Positions 1 through 9,669 of a DNA stretch of 64,000 nt are shown one piece after another. The notes below the pieces were generated by a model. That model was not told the origin of the DNA. It searched no databases and saw nothing but the letters and a program-made list of their open reading frames with translations. Origin of the DNA: Bemisia tabaci (taxonomy: Eukaryota > Arthropoda > Insecta > Hemiptera > Aleyrodidae); assembly GCF_918797505.1 (NCBI RefSeq), contig NC_092795.1, positions 18,277,131 to 18,341,130 on the forward strand, given 5' to 3'. Each line of letters starts with the position of its first letter. Position 1 is the first letter of the stretch. Position numbers and translations under genes: made by a program.

Positions 1-485
1 CGCGACGCGACCGTCGCGCGTCGCACCGCAGCGTGCCGATGCCGCTCCGTGCAGCGCTCTGTCGCCCCGCGCCGCGAAAACTTCCATTAACCTGGTTGCG
101 GCGACCCGCAGCCCGCCTTGGCTCAGTTTTGCCAACTTACGCCCTCAAACTAAGCTCTTTCCATCAGCACGTGATGAGAATATTGTCAGGCTGGCAACGC
201 CGCAACGACTGGCCTGCTTCTCCGCCGTGCAACCGAGAACTGCAGTAACGACCGAATCATCGAAATTTCCCAGGTTCGCACGCTGAAAATGGGAACCGTG
301 CGTTCGAGTCTCTGGTCGTTGCTCAACAGTCGTAAATTCATAAATTTGAGTTTTTTTCATCCAAAGTACTAAATTTATACGAATCGCTCAGACCAACGCA
401 ACTCGTCTTTTTCCGGACAAAGACTTTAAATTGTTGAGCTAGCTTCGGTTACCGACTTGCGCACCTTTTCAACTACTCAGCATCA
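1..485. other. GC-rich start of window, no gene recognised
   Basis: The first 130 bases are GC- and CpG-rich, then composition falls to AT-rich. The string CGCACCGCAGCGTGCC near position 22 recurs at about 45071 beside a hairpin related to the interior of the hAT-type MITEs, so this edge may be part of a repeat that continues outside the window. Open frames on both strands carry no recognisable domain. Confidence 0.4.
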
Positions 486-1015
486 GGGTCGGATTTAGCC
501 CTCGATGACTTGGGGTGCTGGTCACTAGGGGCCCCAAGTCCTAAAATTTAAGGGCCCCTGACACCCAAGAATCCAGTCTAAGGGCCTCGCTAAATTCATT
601 CTTTGGACTCCAAAGACCTCTGGATGACTCTGGGAGAATGTAAAAAAAATAATCGTCCATGGGGGCCGGGAGAGCTGTACCACCATGGTACCCCAGCTTA
701 TCCATCCTTGTTCAGCAAAAAGTTAGTTCCTGGGGGAAGGAGAGTAGAGATTCCACATTCTCATCTGGATCCTCGATTTTTTTTAAATTGATCATTCGAA
801 TTACAGTGGAAGTCTATTGCAACATTAAAAATTGCCGAGAGATGGAATACATTTGTATTATATATTTGTGACGGCAAACCAGGGAAACTTTGTGGAAATA
901 ATTATTGAGAATTTTCTGTCTACAGCGAATCAAATTTAATACTATTTTTCCACCACTTTTTTTCGTAGTCTATCCTTATTAAAATGAATTAACAGTAGTT
1001 TACGTTAAGCTCTAA
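486..1015. other. Spacer with a solitary hAT-like terminus
   Basis: The sequence CAGGGTCGGATTTAG near 486 resembles the terminus of the CAGGGCCGGATT MITE family seen three times later, but no partner end was found downstream. A short palindrome with arms GACTTGGGG and CCCCAAGTC lies at about 507-540. The remainder to 1015 shows no gene-like signal. Confidence 0.35.
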
Positions 1016-1243
1016 CACTAGAAAAAAAACACATTGGATCTTAGAGTCCAGACTCTTAAAAACATCGACAAGAAAAAGTACTCTTGACTCAATCGGATTT
1101 TTGCTTCAATCAAGAACCAAGCCTCTTAATTTGAGTGGATTTCCTTTTGATTTTAGCAAAAATCTGATTGAGTCAAGAGTACTTTTTCTTGTCGATGTTT
1201 TCAAGAGTCTGGACTCTAGATCCAATGTGTTTTTTTTCCAGTG
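1016..1243. mobile_element. CACTG-type palindromic MITE, copy 1
   Basis: A 228-bp element with inverted ends of about 75 bp. It opens CACTAG followed by an A-run and ACACATTGGATC, and closes with the complement ending in CCAGTG. The arms also share GAGTCCAGACTCTT and AAGTACTCTTGACTCAAT with few mismatches. A second copy with the same arms lies at 55671-55902. No clear target duplication was found. There is no coding capacity, so this is a non-autonomous element of uncertain superfamily. Confidence 0.88.
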
Positions 1244-1261
1244 CATGTAAAAATCGATTAC

Positions 1262-1450
1262 AGCTAGTAGGAGGAAGAAAAACGAAGAGTGTTCTGGAGG
1301 AAGGGAAGAGGAACAAGGAGGAGGACGAGGGGAACCAGAACGAGGAGAAGAGCCGCGGTAAAAAGAGAAAAAAAGGAGGAGGAGAGTACGGAGAAGGAAT
1401 AAAAAGGATTAGGAGGACGTTGATGATGAGGAGTAGGAGGAGGAACGTGA
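1262..1450. repeat. Purine-rich low-complexity tract
   Basis: A GGA/GAA-dominated stretch of about 190 bases on the plus strand. It forces a Lys/Glu/Arg-rich open frame on one strand and a Phe/Leu/Ser-rich one on the other, which explains the overlapping long frames here. I do not regard either frame as a gene. Confidence 0.75.
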
Positions 1451-1479
1451 GTCTGGTGGGAGTCTTCCTCGATTTTTGC

Positions 1480-1900
1480 CGTCTTGAGCGCGGCGGCGGC
1501 GCGCGCGGCCGGCCGAGCGCGTACGACCTGTCTGCCAGGCCGGGCTATGTCGGTCGCGGCGCGGTCCCACCCGGTGCGGTGGGGGCGCCTGGTCCGCGGC
1601 GCGGCGCGCGGCGGTTGCGTCATCGCAAGTGAAAGTGGTACGCCGGAGTCTTAGCTCGAGATCAAGGCCGTTGCCCGCTTTCACTTTCCTGACACATTTT
1701 ATAAGTTGTCCACATCTTATCGAGCGACGACCGGCACCGGCTCCAAGTGTCATAATTCTCGTCCCGCGCCCGCAGATGCTCATCATCTCCGCCGCGGCCG
1801 GCCCTCCGGCCGAGGATGCTGCGAATCGGGTGCCGCCCGCCCCGGCCCGGCGCCGCCCGGGGACCGCCAGGAACGTCGAGAGTCATTCATTTGACCGCGC
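1480..1900. other. CpG-rich block, unassigned
   Basis: Dense in CpG and GC-rich (for example GCGGCGGCGCGCGCGG near 1491), bounded by AT-rich DNA. It could be a CpG-rich promoter or first exon, or a GC-rich repeat. The frames crossing it are compositionally biased and show no domain. No splice-supported coding exon could be defined. Confidence 0.35.
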
Positions 1901-1949
1901 TCCCAATTTTGCTCCCGGCTCTCGCGATTCCCATAGTAAAAATGTTCAG

Positions 1950-2161
1950 CCGGCTGATCATTGACATTGATAGACAAAGAGAAAGAAAGAAAAACATAAG
2001 AGAAAAGAGCAAATGGAGCGATCTATCGGTGGAAACGGACGGTTGCAATGGGCGAAGGACTTTTCTCCTTAACAGTCGATAGCAACCAACATTTCTAACC
2101 GATAGGACCGCTCCATGTTCCTTTCGTCCTTTCAGTCTATAAACTTCTATAATCAGCCCAC
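1950..2161. mobile_element. GATAGACAAAG MITE, copy 1
   Basis: A 212-bp element with imperfect inverted ends: CGGCTGATCATTGACATTGA plus TAGACAAAGAG on the left, and the complement of GGGCTGATTATAGAAG with TAGACTGAAAGG on the right. It is related to the better preserved copies at 36383 and 57269. Together with about 60 bp of downstream flank it forms the first unit of a tandem duplication. Confidence 0.75.
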
Positions 2162-2224
2162 AGATGAGCTATCCATAAATTACGTCAGGGCTCCAAGTTG
2201 GAGGGGGTGCCCGGGGTAGGTTCA

Positions 2225-2437
2225 GCCGCCTGATTATTGACATTGGTAGACAAAGAGAAACAAAGAAAAACATGAGAGAAAATAAGAGCAAATGGAGCGA
2301 TTTATTGGTGGAGGCGGGCGGTTGAAATGGGCGAAGGGCTTTCCCTCTTAGTCGACAACAACCAATCTTTTTAACCAATAGTATCGCTCCTTTTTCCTTT
2401 CGTCCTCTTAGTCTATCATTTTCTATAATCAGCCCAC
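2225..2437. mobile_element. GATAGACAAAG MITE, copy 2 (tandem duplicate)
   Basis: Nearly the same sequence as the element at 1950-2161, including the purine-rich left arm and the GTCTATCATTTTCTATAATC right arm. The flanking segment with CTATCCATAAA and CCAAGTTGGAGGGGGTGCCC follows both copies (2169 and 2456), giving a period of about 287 bp. Because flank and MITE were copied together, this is a segmental tandem duplication and not two independent insertions. Confidence 0.75.
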
Positions 2438-2699
2438 GGCGGCCCCGCGAATGAGCTATCCATAAACTACGCCAGGGTTCCAAGTTGGAGGGGGTGCCCG
2501 GGGTGGGTTCAGAGATGCGCCTAACTGCCTAACAAGTGCTTGGCTTGAGGGTAGGAAGAGTCCGGTCAAAAATTTAAACATGTTTGTGCACATAGCAATA
2601 CCAAATATTCTTTTGCAGAAATAGTACAGCCTAAGCATTGCGTTAGCTAAGCTTTCATTTTGTAAGTAATTAAATAAATAACATCACCTAACCCCGAGA

Positions 2700-3150
2700 A
2701 AAAATGGATCGTTCAAGCTCATTCAGGATCGTTCGATTTTCAATGATCCTGAATGAGTTTGAATGATTCTTCGATGAGCATCAATGATCCCGAATGAGCT
2801 TGAATGCGCTGACTCGTTGGATCATTCAACTTGAATGATCCGGATCGTTCAAGTCGAACGATCCGGATCTTTGACCCAATGCGCTTGAATACGCTGGCCC
2901 AACGGATCATTCAACTTGAATGTGCCAACTTGTTGGATTGTTCAATTTGAATGTGCCGACTTGTTGGATCGTTCAACTTGTATGATCGGGATCATTCAAT
3001 TTGAATGATTCAATTATCGGCTTATTCAAACTCATTGGGCCAATGATCAGGCTTATCGTAGCTGAATCATTAAGAGCATTAAAATTGAACGGCCCAACAT
3101 GGTAGCTCATTCAAGCTTATTAGGTCAACGATCCAGATTATTAAAGTTGA
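2700..3150. repeat. Degenerate GATC/ATTCAAGC tandem repeats, left arm
   Basis: Many diverged copies of a motif built from AATGATCC, GGATCATTCAA and TTGAATGA. This is the left-arm counterpart of the 33-bp array at 7640-8110, but the units are irregular in length and spelling, so it has decayed or was never homogenised. Confidence 0.8.
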
Positions 3151-3664
3151 ATAAGCCATTACCATGCCAGCGTCTGATTGGGTCACTTGGATAATTTTTA
3201 CCTCCCACTATTCTACATTAATATAATTTCTATGTAACTTTAATAAATACTCAATCGGGTCAAACTCTGGGACCTACCGCAATGATATGATCGCTTCAGC
3301 AGATTCGGATATTCAAGTATCGGTCTGATGAGAATCTATTATAAAGAAATTGTAAGAAGTATAGACGCAAATGCACATGGGTATAGCCATTTTCACTTTG
3401 CAGTTTTTCTTCGATAGAAAAATGAAGGAATAAGGGAAAAGTTCAAAAACACTGACTCGCCAGAAATTTCATCCAATTCCTCTTGAAGTAAGCTCATCAT
3501 CCGCTCTATTAGAGTAACAGTGTGAATGTACCTTCAATAAAAGTAGTTTGAAGGTGAAAATATTTTTGCTACAAACTATCTCCCACATGCTGTCAAGAAT
3601 TCAAACCACAAAACAGTCATGATGGGAGAGGCTCGTAGCTTTGCCGCCGAATTGCAAAGCTGCT

Positions 3665-3918
3665 CTGCCGTGCTAAGAAAGAACGCCATATTAGCCTTCA
3701 GACGTTGCTAAGTTTCCTCCGATAAAAACCAAATTTACTGGGAAAATTGCGAATATTACTTTCCAAAATTTTTAGACAATTTTGTACGCAATTTAATCTA
3801 AAATATCTGAACTTTTCTAGAAAAAAAAATACATGAATATTTTCAAAAATACATGTTTTATCAAGGGAAATTTGTCAACTCTCGGATGTTAATCCGGCGT
3901 TCTTCCTTAGCACGGCAG
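3665..3918. mobile_element. CTGCC...CTAAGG MITE inserted in fold-back left arm
   Basis: A 254-bp element with ends CTGCCGTGCTAAGAAAGAAC and the complement of CTGCCGTGCTAAGGAAGAAC, flanked by the 4-bp direct duplication TGCT (3661-3664 and 3919-3922). The right arm of the host element (near 7240) has the uninterrupted site with a single GCTGCTGC, which fixes the insertion boundaries. Inner arms share TTGCTAAGTTTCC and AAGGGAAATTTGTCAA. Non-coding. Confidence 0.92.
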
Positions 3919-3998
3919 TGCTGCAGGGGTACTTTCCATCGACAACTGAAGAATTGAACTAGAAAGAAACATATAAAAATAACAGCATAACCAAAAAA

Positions 3999-4149
3999 AT
4001 TGGCCTCCGGCCAATTTATGCGCGGCGCTTCGCGCCGCGTACCGGCGCTACGCGCCGGCATTTGGGGGGCTTCGCCCCCCCATCCGCTTAGCGGATTGGT
4101 GCGGGGACCGCACGGGACTTTCTCGCTCGAGCCGGCGCTTCGCGCCGGC
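3999..4149. repeat. Array of GC-rich triloop hairpins, cluster 1
   Basis: At least six perfect short hairpins in 150 bp: ATTGGCC-tcc-GGCCAAT, CGCGGCGC-ttc-GCGCCGCG, CCGGCGC-tac-GCGCCGG, GGGGGGC-ttc-GCCCCCC, ATCCGC-tta-GCGGAT and GCCGGCGC-ttc-GCGCCGGC. A weaker one is GTGCGGGG-accg-CACGGG. Most have a 3-base loop closed by GC pairs. It forces open frames on both strands, which I treat as artefacts. A second array lies at 40345-40440. Confidence 0.9.
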
Positions 4150-5952
4150 ATAGACACTTTTACTGGAATATTTAGAAAAATACTGCCAATTTTACAAAAT
4201 CATAAAGTTTGATTGGAATTTTGATCACAGGATAATAGTTATGAAATTTTTATTCAAACCATTGAACTTCATTGTAAATGTCTTCGCGATATGTGGTGAA
4301 TTCATATATTCGGACTCGACTTGTTGATTTTATGAGGCATCTTCAATTAAATATGTAATTGATTAACTAAGTCTCCTGTCAAAGATGGCGATCCGTAAAA
4401 ATCTTAGCTTTTCTACGATTCATTAGGATCCATTAGATTCATTGACATCATACTTCAGATACGATTTTATATTATAATCTCTCCTTAAGCACGGTCAAAA
4501 GCCATCAAATATCTACTTGAATGGGTAGAATGAATATTCGATGTTCAAATAGTCTTAAAACTAAACGGTTTTCGCTTAGCATCTCCCAAATTTTAAATTT
4601 GGCGGGCGAATCTACCTGCTGGAAGGTTCACGACACGCCCGCCAGGAGCGCCATCTCCTTACCGCGTATCCCCGTAACTCAAAGCGAAAACAATAGAGAG
4701 CGCCATCGACAAACGTCAACGAGAGACAAGTCAACAAACGTCACGTTATAACAATTATAACCTCCTTCATTAACAAGCATTAAATCAGTCATATTTGTGC
4801 CGAATTATTACATTATATTTGTGCTTAGTACCTCGTAAAAAGGAACCGCAAAAGATGGAATCTGCCGGGATTCTAAATTCATTAACAACAAACATATTAG
4901 TTTTTAATAAAGATCTAAGTGTCAGTTCTTGGCGTTAGCTTGATGATTCATAGTACCTTTGTAATGTGAGTATGTATCTAATTAGTTGTCTAATTTTGCT
5001 TTGTGATTACCTACGGAGTAATTTTGGAAATAGTATATGATGCATTATATAATGCATTTGAATTCCTAGGTTTCACCTGACTCAAAGCGTTTGCTGCTAT
5101 TATCTAGAAGCGCTCCGACTCATTTATCAGAGAATTGAGCGTTTCCTATCGGCCCCTCTGCAATTATGAGATTAGTCCATGAATCCTTTAGGAACTTAAA
5201 TTAATGACTCAGATGGTGCTTTTGAGCCAACTTTCAAAGAATTAAAGGCATTTTTTCAAAATCTACAGTCCATGAGCTCTCCGTGTGACCGAAGTGCTCT
5301 CCTCGCTATATGACGCGTAACCCTTCAATTTTTAGTTTAGTCCAAAGACCTCGTAGGAACTTAAATTAATGAACCAGGTGGTGCTCTGATGCCAACTTTC
5401 GAAGAATTGAAGGCATTTTATTTTATTTTTTTTCAAATTTACAGTCCTTGAAAATGAGCTGTTTCGCGGAGCAAAGTGCCCTACTTTTGGGCCTCGTATC
5501 TCTTGAATTTTGAGTTTAGTCCAAAGATCTTTTTGGAACTTAAATTAATGACCCAGGTGATGTGCTTGATGCCCATTGTTAAAGAATTAAAGACATTTTT
5601 CAAAATTTACAGTCTTTCAAAATGAGCTTTCCGTGTGATTTTGCTAAAAATGGACAATTGAGCGTAGCCCCCCCAAATTTTAGCGTACCTCAAAATCGTT
5701 GAACGTGCATAAGGAGACCATAGATATGGTGTCCTGTGCCAATTTTGAATGAAATCGAACAGATAGATTCTGAGATATCGCTGTAGACAGATTTGGGGGA
5801 CGCCACACGGACGGACACACATTTTTTCAAGTATGGTTATTTTTACTCCTGGGACCTTAAAACGTCTAGAAATGATGAAATTTCAACTTTTTTTTTTTTT
5901 TTTTTTTGGAGGATGACAATACTTCCTCTCTACCCTATGGGAGCGAGAAAGT
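4001..5952. mobile_element. 1952-bp insertion in fold-back left arm, 7-bp target duplication
   Basis: The fold-back left arm is interrupted after AACAGCATAACC and resumes at TGTTGAATTGAAG. The insertion is flanked by AAAAAAT at 3994-4000 and 5953-5959, and the intact right arm has a single equivalent. It begins TGGCCTCCGGCC, carries a hairpin array, then AT-rich DNA, three direct repeats (about 5130-5640), a 21-T run (5888-5908) and a terminus near CCCTATGGGAGCGAGAAAGT. No terminal inverted repeats and no transposase or reverse transcriptase were recognised. The flanking duplication and internal homopolymer could suit a retroposed non-autonomous element read on the minus strand, but the class is unresolved. 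Confidence 0.8.
5130..5640. repeat. Three diverged direct repeats inside the 1952-bp insertion
   Basis: TTAGTCCA followed by GGAACTTAAATTAATGA and then a CAAAG/GAAGAATTAAAGGCATT block recurs with starts near 5173, 5338 and 5517, giving periods of 165 and 179 bp. Each unit ends in a segment like TACAGTC...ATGAGCT. Length differences come from short A/T-rich indels. Confidence 0.8.
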
Positions 5953-6700
5953 AAAAAATGTTGAATTGAAGAATAAACCGCGCGTTTAGAATTGCATGAG
6001 CGATGTCGCTGTTACTCTGATTTAAAAGAAAGATACCAGCAAAAATTACATTGGGATACAGGGGTATAAAATTGGCTTTGTCTCTGAAATAATTAATTTA
6101 CCTTAGATTGTGCTTTGAAGTGATACAAGGCAGTAGGTAATTACAAATTTGTGCTTGAGTGTTTGTTCAAATGAAGTGTCATCGATGGAGAAAATTTTAT
6201 TGAAGTAAAATTGTGTCCTCGGACCATAAAGCAGTGCATTTGATGACTGGAGCACAACTCACAGGTATAAGGTAACATCATACTGATAACTTGTTAAACG
6301 GTCTAGGGAAAAAACAATAAATCGAATTTAAAGCGACATAGAAGAGAAATTACAGAACAGACGATTTCAATTTTCGAGGAAAGTAGGGCCTCTCTCTCAC
6401 TAGCTTTTCTGAAAATTCTTAAGATTAGCCTTATGACAGTAAAAAAAATGAGCCTTACATGATAATATAAAAAAAAGAGACGAGAAATTGACATAATCAT
6501 AGCAATCCTTAAGACAGGAGGATGGGAAAATATTTCAGCAATGTGGCAACGCCGTTACTTCCCCGCCTCCCACCACTCGTTTGCTGCGTGAAGAAAACAA
6601 AAGAAGATGACCGTTGAGCCAAGGAAGATGGAAATTCCACCCCCGAACCTGTAAAGGCCGAGGGGTCGCGGTATTCGCCACTTGGTCTGATCAGTCTTGC

Positions 6701-6741
6701 CATAGAATAATAACTAGCATAATAATTTGTTATTCTATGGT
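6701..6741. repeat. Small hairpin in fold-back loop
   Basis: The arms CCATAGAATAA and TTATTCTATGG flank a 19-base AT-rich loop. It sits in the unique loop between the two long arms. Confidence 0.7.
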
Positions 6742-7639
6742 CTTGCTGCCTGCGTATCATTAGCGTGTCGCCGCTCAGATTTTTCGTCTGTGTTGCTTTA
6801 AATTCTATGTATTTATTGTTTTTTCGCTGGACTGTTTAACAAGTTATCAGTATAAACTTACCTTATACCTGTGAGTTGTGCTCCAGCCATCAAATGCACT
6901 GCTTTGTGTTCCGAGGACACAATTTTACTTCAATATTTTCTCCATCGATAACGCTTCATTTGAACAAACACGCAAGCACAAAATTGTAAGTACTATTGCC
7001 TTATTTCACTTCAAAGCACAATCTAAGGTAAATTAATTAAAACAGAGACAAAGCCAATTTTATACCCCTGTATCCCAACGTAATTTTTGCTTGTTTCTTT
7101 CTTTTAAATCAGAGTAAAACAGCGACATCGCTTATGCAATTCTAAACGCGCGGTTAATTCTTCAATTCAACATTTTTCTGGTTATGCTGTTAATTTAATA
7201 TGTTCCATTTTAGTTAAATATTTCAGTTGTCGATGGAAAGAATCCCCGCAGCAGCTCTGCAACTCGGCGGCAAAGCTACGAGCCTCTCCCACAGTGACTG
7301 TTGTGTGGTTTGAATTCTTGACAGCGTGTGGGAGATGGTTTGTAGCAAAAATTTTCACCTTCAAACTACTTTTATTATAGTACCTACATTCACTCTGTTG
7401 CTGTAATAGGGCGGAGGATGAGCTTACTTTAGGAGGAATTGGATAAACTTCTGGTGAGTCTGTGTTTTTTTAACTTTTCCTATCATCATATGTTTTATTG
7501 GTTTTTTCCCCTTCATTTTTCTGTTGAAAAAAAACTGTAAAGTGAGAATGGATATCCATGTACTTTTGCTTCTATACTATTTACAATCTTTTTATAATAG
7601 ATTCTCATCAGACCGAGACCTTGACTCACTGGAAATCAT

Positions 7640-8110
7640 CGATCAGGAGAATTCAAGCTGGCTGGGATTCAACGATCAGGATCATTCAAGCTAGTTGGGA
7701 TTCAACGATCAGGATCATTCAAGCTCGTTGAAATTCAACGATCAGGATCATTCAAGCTCGTTGAAATTCAACGATCAGGATCATTCAAGCTCGTTGAAAT
7801 CCAATGATCCGAATCATTCAAGCTCGTTGAAATCCAATGATCCGGATCATTCAAGCTCGTTGAAATCCAATGATCAGGATCATTCAAGCTCATTGGAATC
7901 CAATGATCCGGATCATTCAAGCTCGTTGAAATCCAATGATCCGGATCATTCAAGCTCGTTGAAATCCAATGATCCGGATCATTCAAGCTCGTTGAAATTC
8001 AATGATCAGGATCATTCAAGCTCATTGGAATCCAATGATCAGGATCATTCAAGCTCATTGAAATTCAATGATCAGGATCATTCAAGCTCATTCGGGCGCA
8101 TTAAAATTCA
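7640..8110. repeat. 33-bp tandem array in fold-back right arm
   Basis: About 14 units of 33 bp containing CAATGATCCGGATCATTCAA and then GCTCGTTGAAAT. The core TGATCCGGATCA is itself palindromic. Because the unit is a multiple of three, it forces a 139-codon frame (7695-8114) of an 11-residue repeat with core SNDPDHSS. I read that frame as a repeat by-product and not a protein gene. Confidence 0.92.
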
Positions 8111-8262
8111 ATGATCAAGTGAACGAACTGGATCATTCAAATTTGAATGAGCTGACGAAAAACTCATTCAAATTGAATGATCCGGATCGTTCATTTTTCA
8201 ATGAGCTTGAATGATCCATTTTTTCTCGGGACGTGATGCATAGGGTGTTCTATTTCTGCAAA

Positions 8263-8859
8263 AAAAAAAAAAAAGTTCAGTCAAACCTGACGTCAGATTT
8301 TCAGTAATATTTAAGAGTAAATGCAGAGAGAGGAGGAGAAGGCGAGATCATAAACGGGAGGGGGGGGGGAGTGAGAGAGGAGGCAAAAGAAGGCTGTCCA
8401 ATTTCTCTCAAAACTGAAGAACTAACCATGAAGAGAAAGAAGGAGGAGGAACCAAAAGAGTGCTTTGAGCTTGTACACGAACGACGACGGCGGACGGTTA
8501 ACTGACAGTGTAATGAAGGGCACATTGCCATTAAAACAGCTCGAGAGGTATAATCGGCAACCCCCGAAGATTATAGAGCAAAAAAGATATTCTTTTTCGG
8601 GCTCATCTCCTTTGTCTCGCGTCGCTCCCGCAGATCCGATTCATATTCAAATTCCTTTGTGGTGCATAAATTCTTGAATCTCCGGGCGTTCCGAACCTCG
8701 GAAGAGATACTTTTCCTAGTTCTCGCTGCAGGGCAAGTTGGGAGCCCGGGACACGTCCTCTTCTTGTCGTGTCCATGCCTTTGGCTCCGAAAGGGTGCCA
8801 CAGTTTTGGGAGAGAAAATCCCAACAAAAGATCCCGAGAGCTGCAAATCTCCGAGGAAT
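8263..8859. other. Spacer, no gene recognised
   Basis: It contains a purine/G-rich patch with a G9 run near 8365 and mixed-composition DNA. Several short frames overlap on both strands at 8460-8860, none with a recognisable domain. Confidence 0.4.
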
Positions 8860-9488
8860 AATGGGCCTGTTGCATGCAAGAGATACAGCCGTGCGAATAG
8901 ACTTTTTAGAGGTTAAATGACACGAAAATGACGATGGTCACATTAAAAAAGTCTGAAATACACTCCTTACTGCGCAATTTGTGTTGTTAGGAACGCGCTT
9001 TTTCAAATTTCCCGCGTCTGGGGGCAGTTTTCTAACGGAAACAATTAACGGCAACTCGCGGCTATTTCCGGTCAACTAAAACTGACAACATAACCTAAAA
9101 ATCGGAGCTCGTGACATCGTGAAATGAAATGTAGAGGGATTGCGTTGGATATTTAACAGTTGATCGATTTGGTTACCGCATAAAGCGTATATGGACCACT
9201 ATAGGAGATCACGTTGGGTTTGTAAACAAACTGAAGGAAAAAATAACAACAACAACAACGACTCGGCATCTTCCGGAAATCACCGAGCCCGCCGTTTGCT
9301 CGTTTCCGGTGATTAGAAAACTGCCCCCAGACGCGGGAAATTTGAAAAAGCGCGTTCCTAACAACGCAAATTGCGCAGTAAGGAGTGTATTTCAGACTTT
9401 TTTAATGTGACCATCGTAATTTTCGTGTCATTTAACCTCTAAAAAGTCTATTCGCGCGGCTGTATCTCTTGCATGCAACAGGCCCATT
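8860..9488. mobile_element. Inverted-repeat element AATGGGCCTGTTGCATGC
   Basis: A 629-bp element with arms of about 190 bp. The left end is AATGGGCCTGTTGCATGCAA and the right end is its exact complement. The arms continue with GAGATACAGCCG, AGACTTTTTAGAGGTTAAA, GGTCACATTAAAAAAGTC and CCCGCGTCTGGGGGCAG with few mismatches. The loop contains an AAC microsatellite near 9245. A diverged left-arm copy lies at 46350-46555. No transposase and no clear direct duplication were seen. Confidence 0.9.
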
Positions 9489-9534
9489 TCACACGTTCGT
9501 TGTCTGTAACCCATTGCGAGTAAGCGGATTCAAC

Positions 9535-9669
9535 CAGTGGCATGGCGCACTTTGCGATGTATCGATTGATCTGTAATTTAATCCTATGGAAAAGGATCGA
9601 TGGACAGAGTGTCCACAACGAATACTTTGATGATCGATTCTTCACCACGGCTTCAAAGTGGGAGCACTG
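9535..9669. mobile_element. hAT-type CAGTGGCG MITE, copy 1
   Basis: A 135-bp element starting CAGTGGCATGGCGC and ending CACTG. It is flanked by perfect 8-bp direct duplications GATTCAAC at 9527-9534 and 9670-9677. The interior carries ATCGATTGAT and AAGGATCGATGG motifs common to the family. The CAG...CTG ends with an 8-bp duplication are diagnostic of the hAT superfamily. The right arm is shorter than in sibling copies. Confidence 0.93.

Larger units (their letters stand above)
2612..8262. mobile_element. Large fold-back element with about 1.5-kb inverted arms
   Basis: The left arm (2612 to about 6350) and right arm (about 6765 to 8262) are inverted copies. Matched landmarks are GCAGAAATAG (2619; 8253 inverted), CCCGAGAAAAAATGG (2692; 8217 inverted), CTTGAATGATC-rich repeats, GATTCTCATCAGACC at the inner edge of the repeats, GGGAGAGGCTCGTAGC, CCATCGACAACTGAA, AACAGCATAACC, AACCGCGCGTTTAGAATTGCAT and TGGAGCACAACTCACAGG. 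The left arm is longer only because of insertions at 3665-3918 and 4001-5952; without them the arms are about equal. The loop (about 6350-6765) contains no transposase. Long arms carrying subterminal tandem repeats are the hallmark of fold-back (FB or Galileo-like) elements, but the family cannot be named from sequence alone. Confidence 0.88.

Noticed and set aside
297..320. GTTCGAGTC resembling a polymerase III B box (tRNA or tRNA-derived SINE)
   Set aside because: No A box at a suitable distance and no cloverleaf could be drawn.
1168..1786. Overlapping 119-154-codon frames on both strands
   Set aside because: They run from a MITE arm through a purine tract into a CpG-rich block; composition explains the lack of stops.
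3861..4212. Opposed frames across the hairpin array rich in ARSAG/ALRAG-like words
   Set aside because: Hairpins made of GC-rich inverted repeats give open frames on both strands; the frames also cross two insertion boundaries.
7695..8114. 139-codon plus-strand frame of an 11-residue repeat (core SNDPDHSS)
   Set aside because: The 33-bp DNA repeat is a multiple of three, so any stop-free phase stays open; the array is part of a transposon arm with an inverted partner, and the partner on the other strand is also open.
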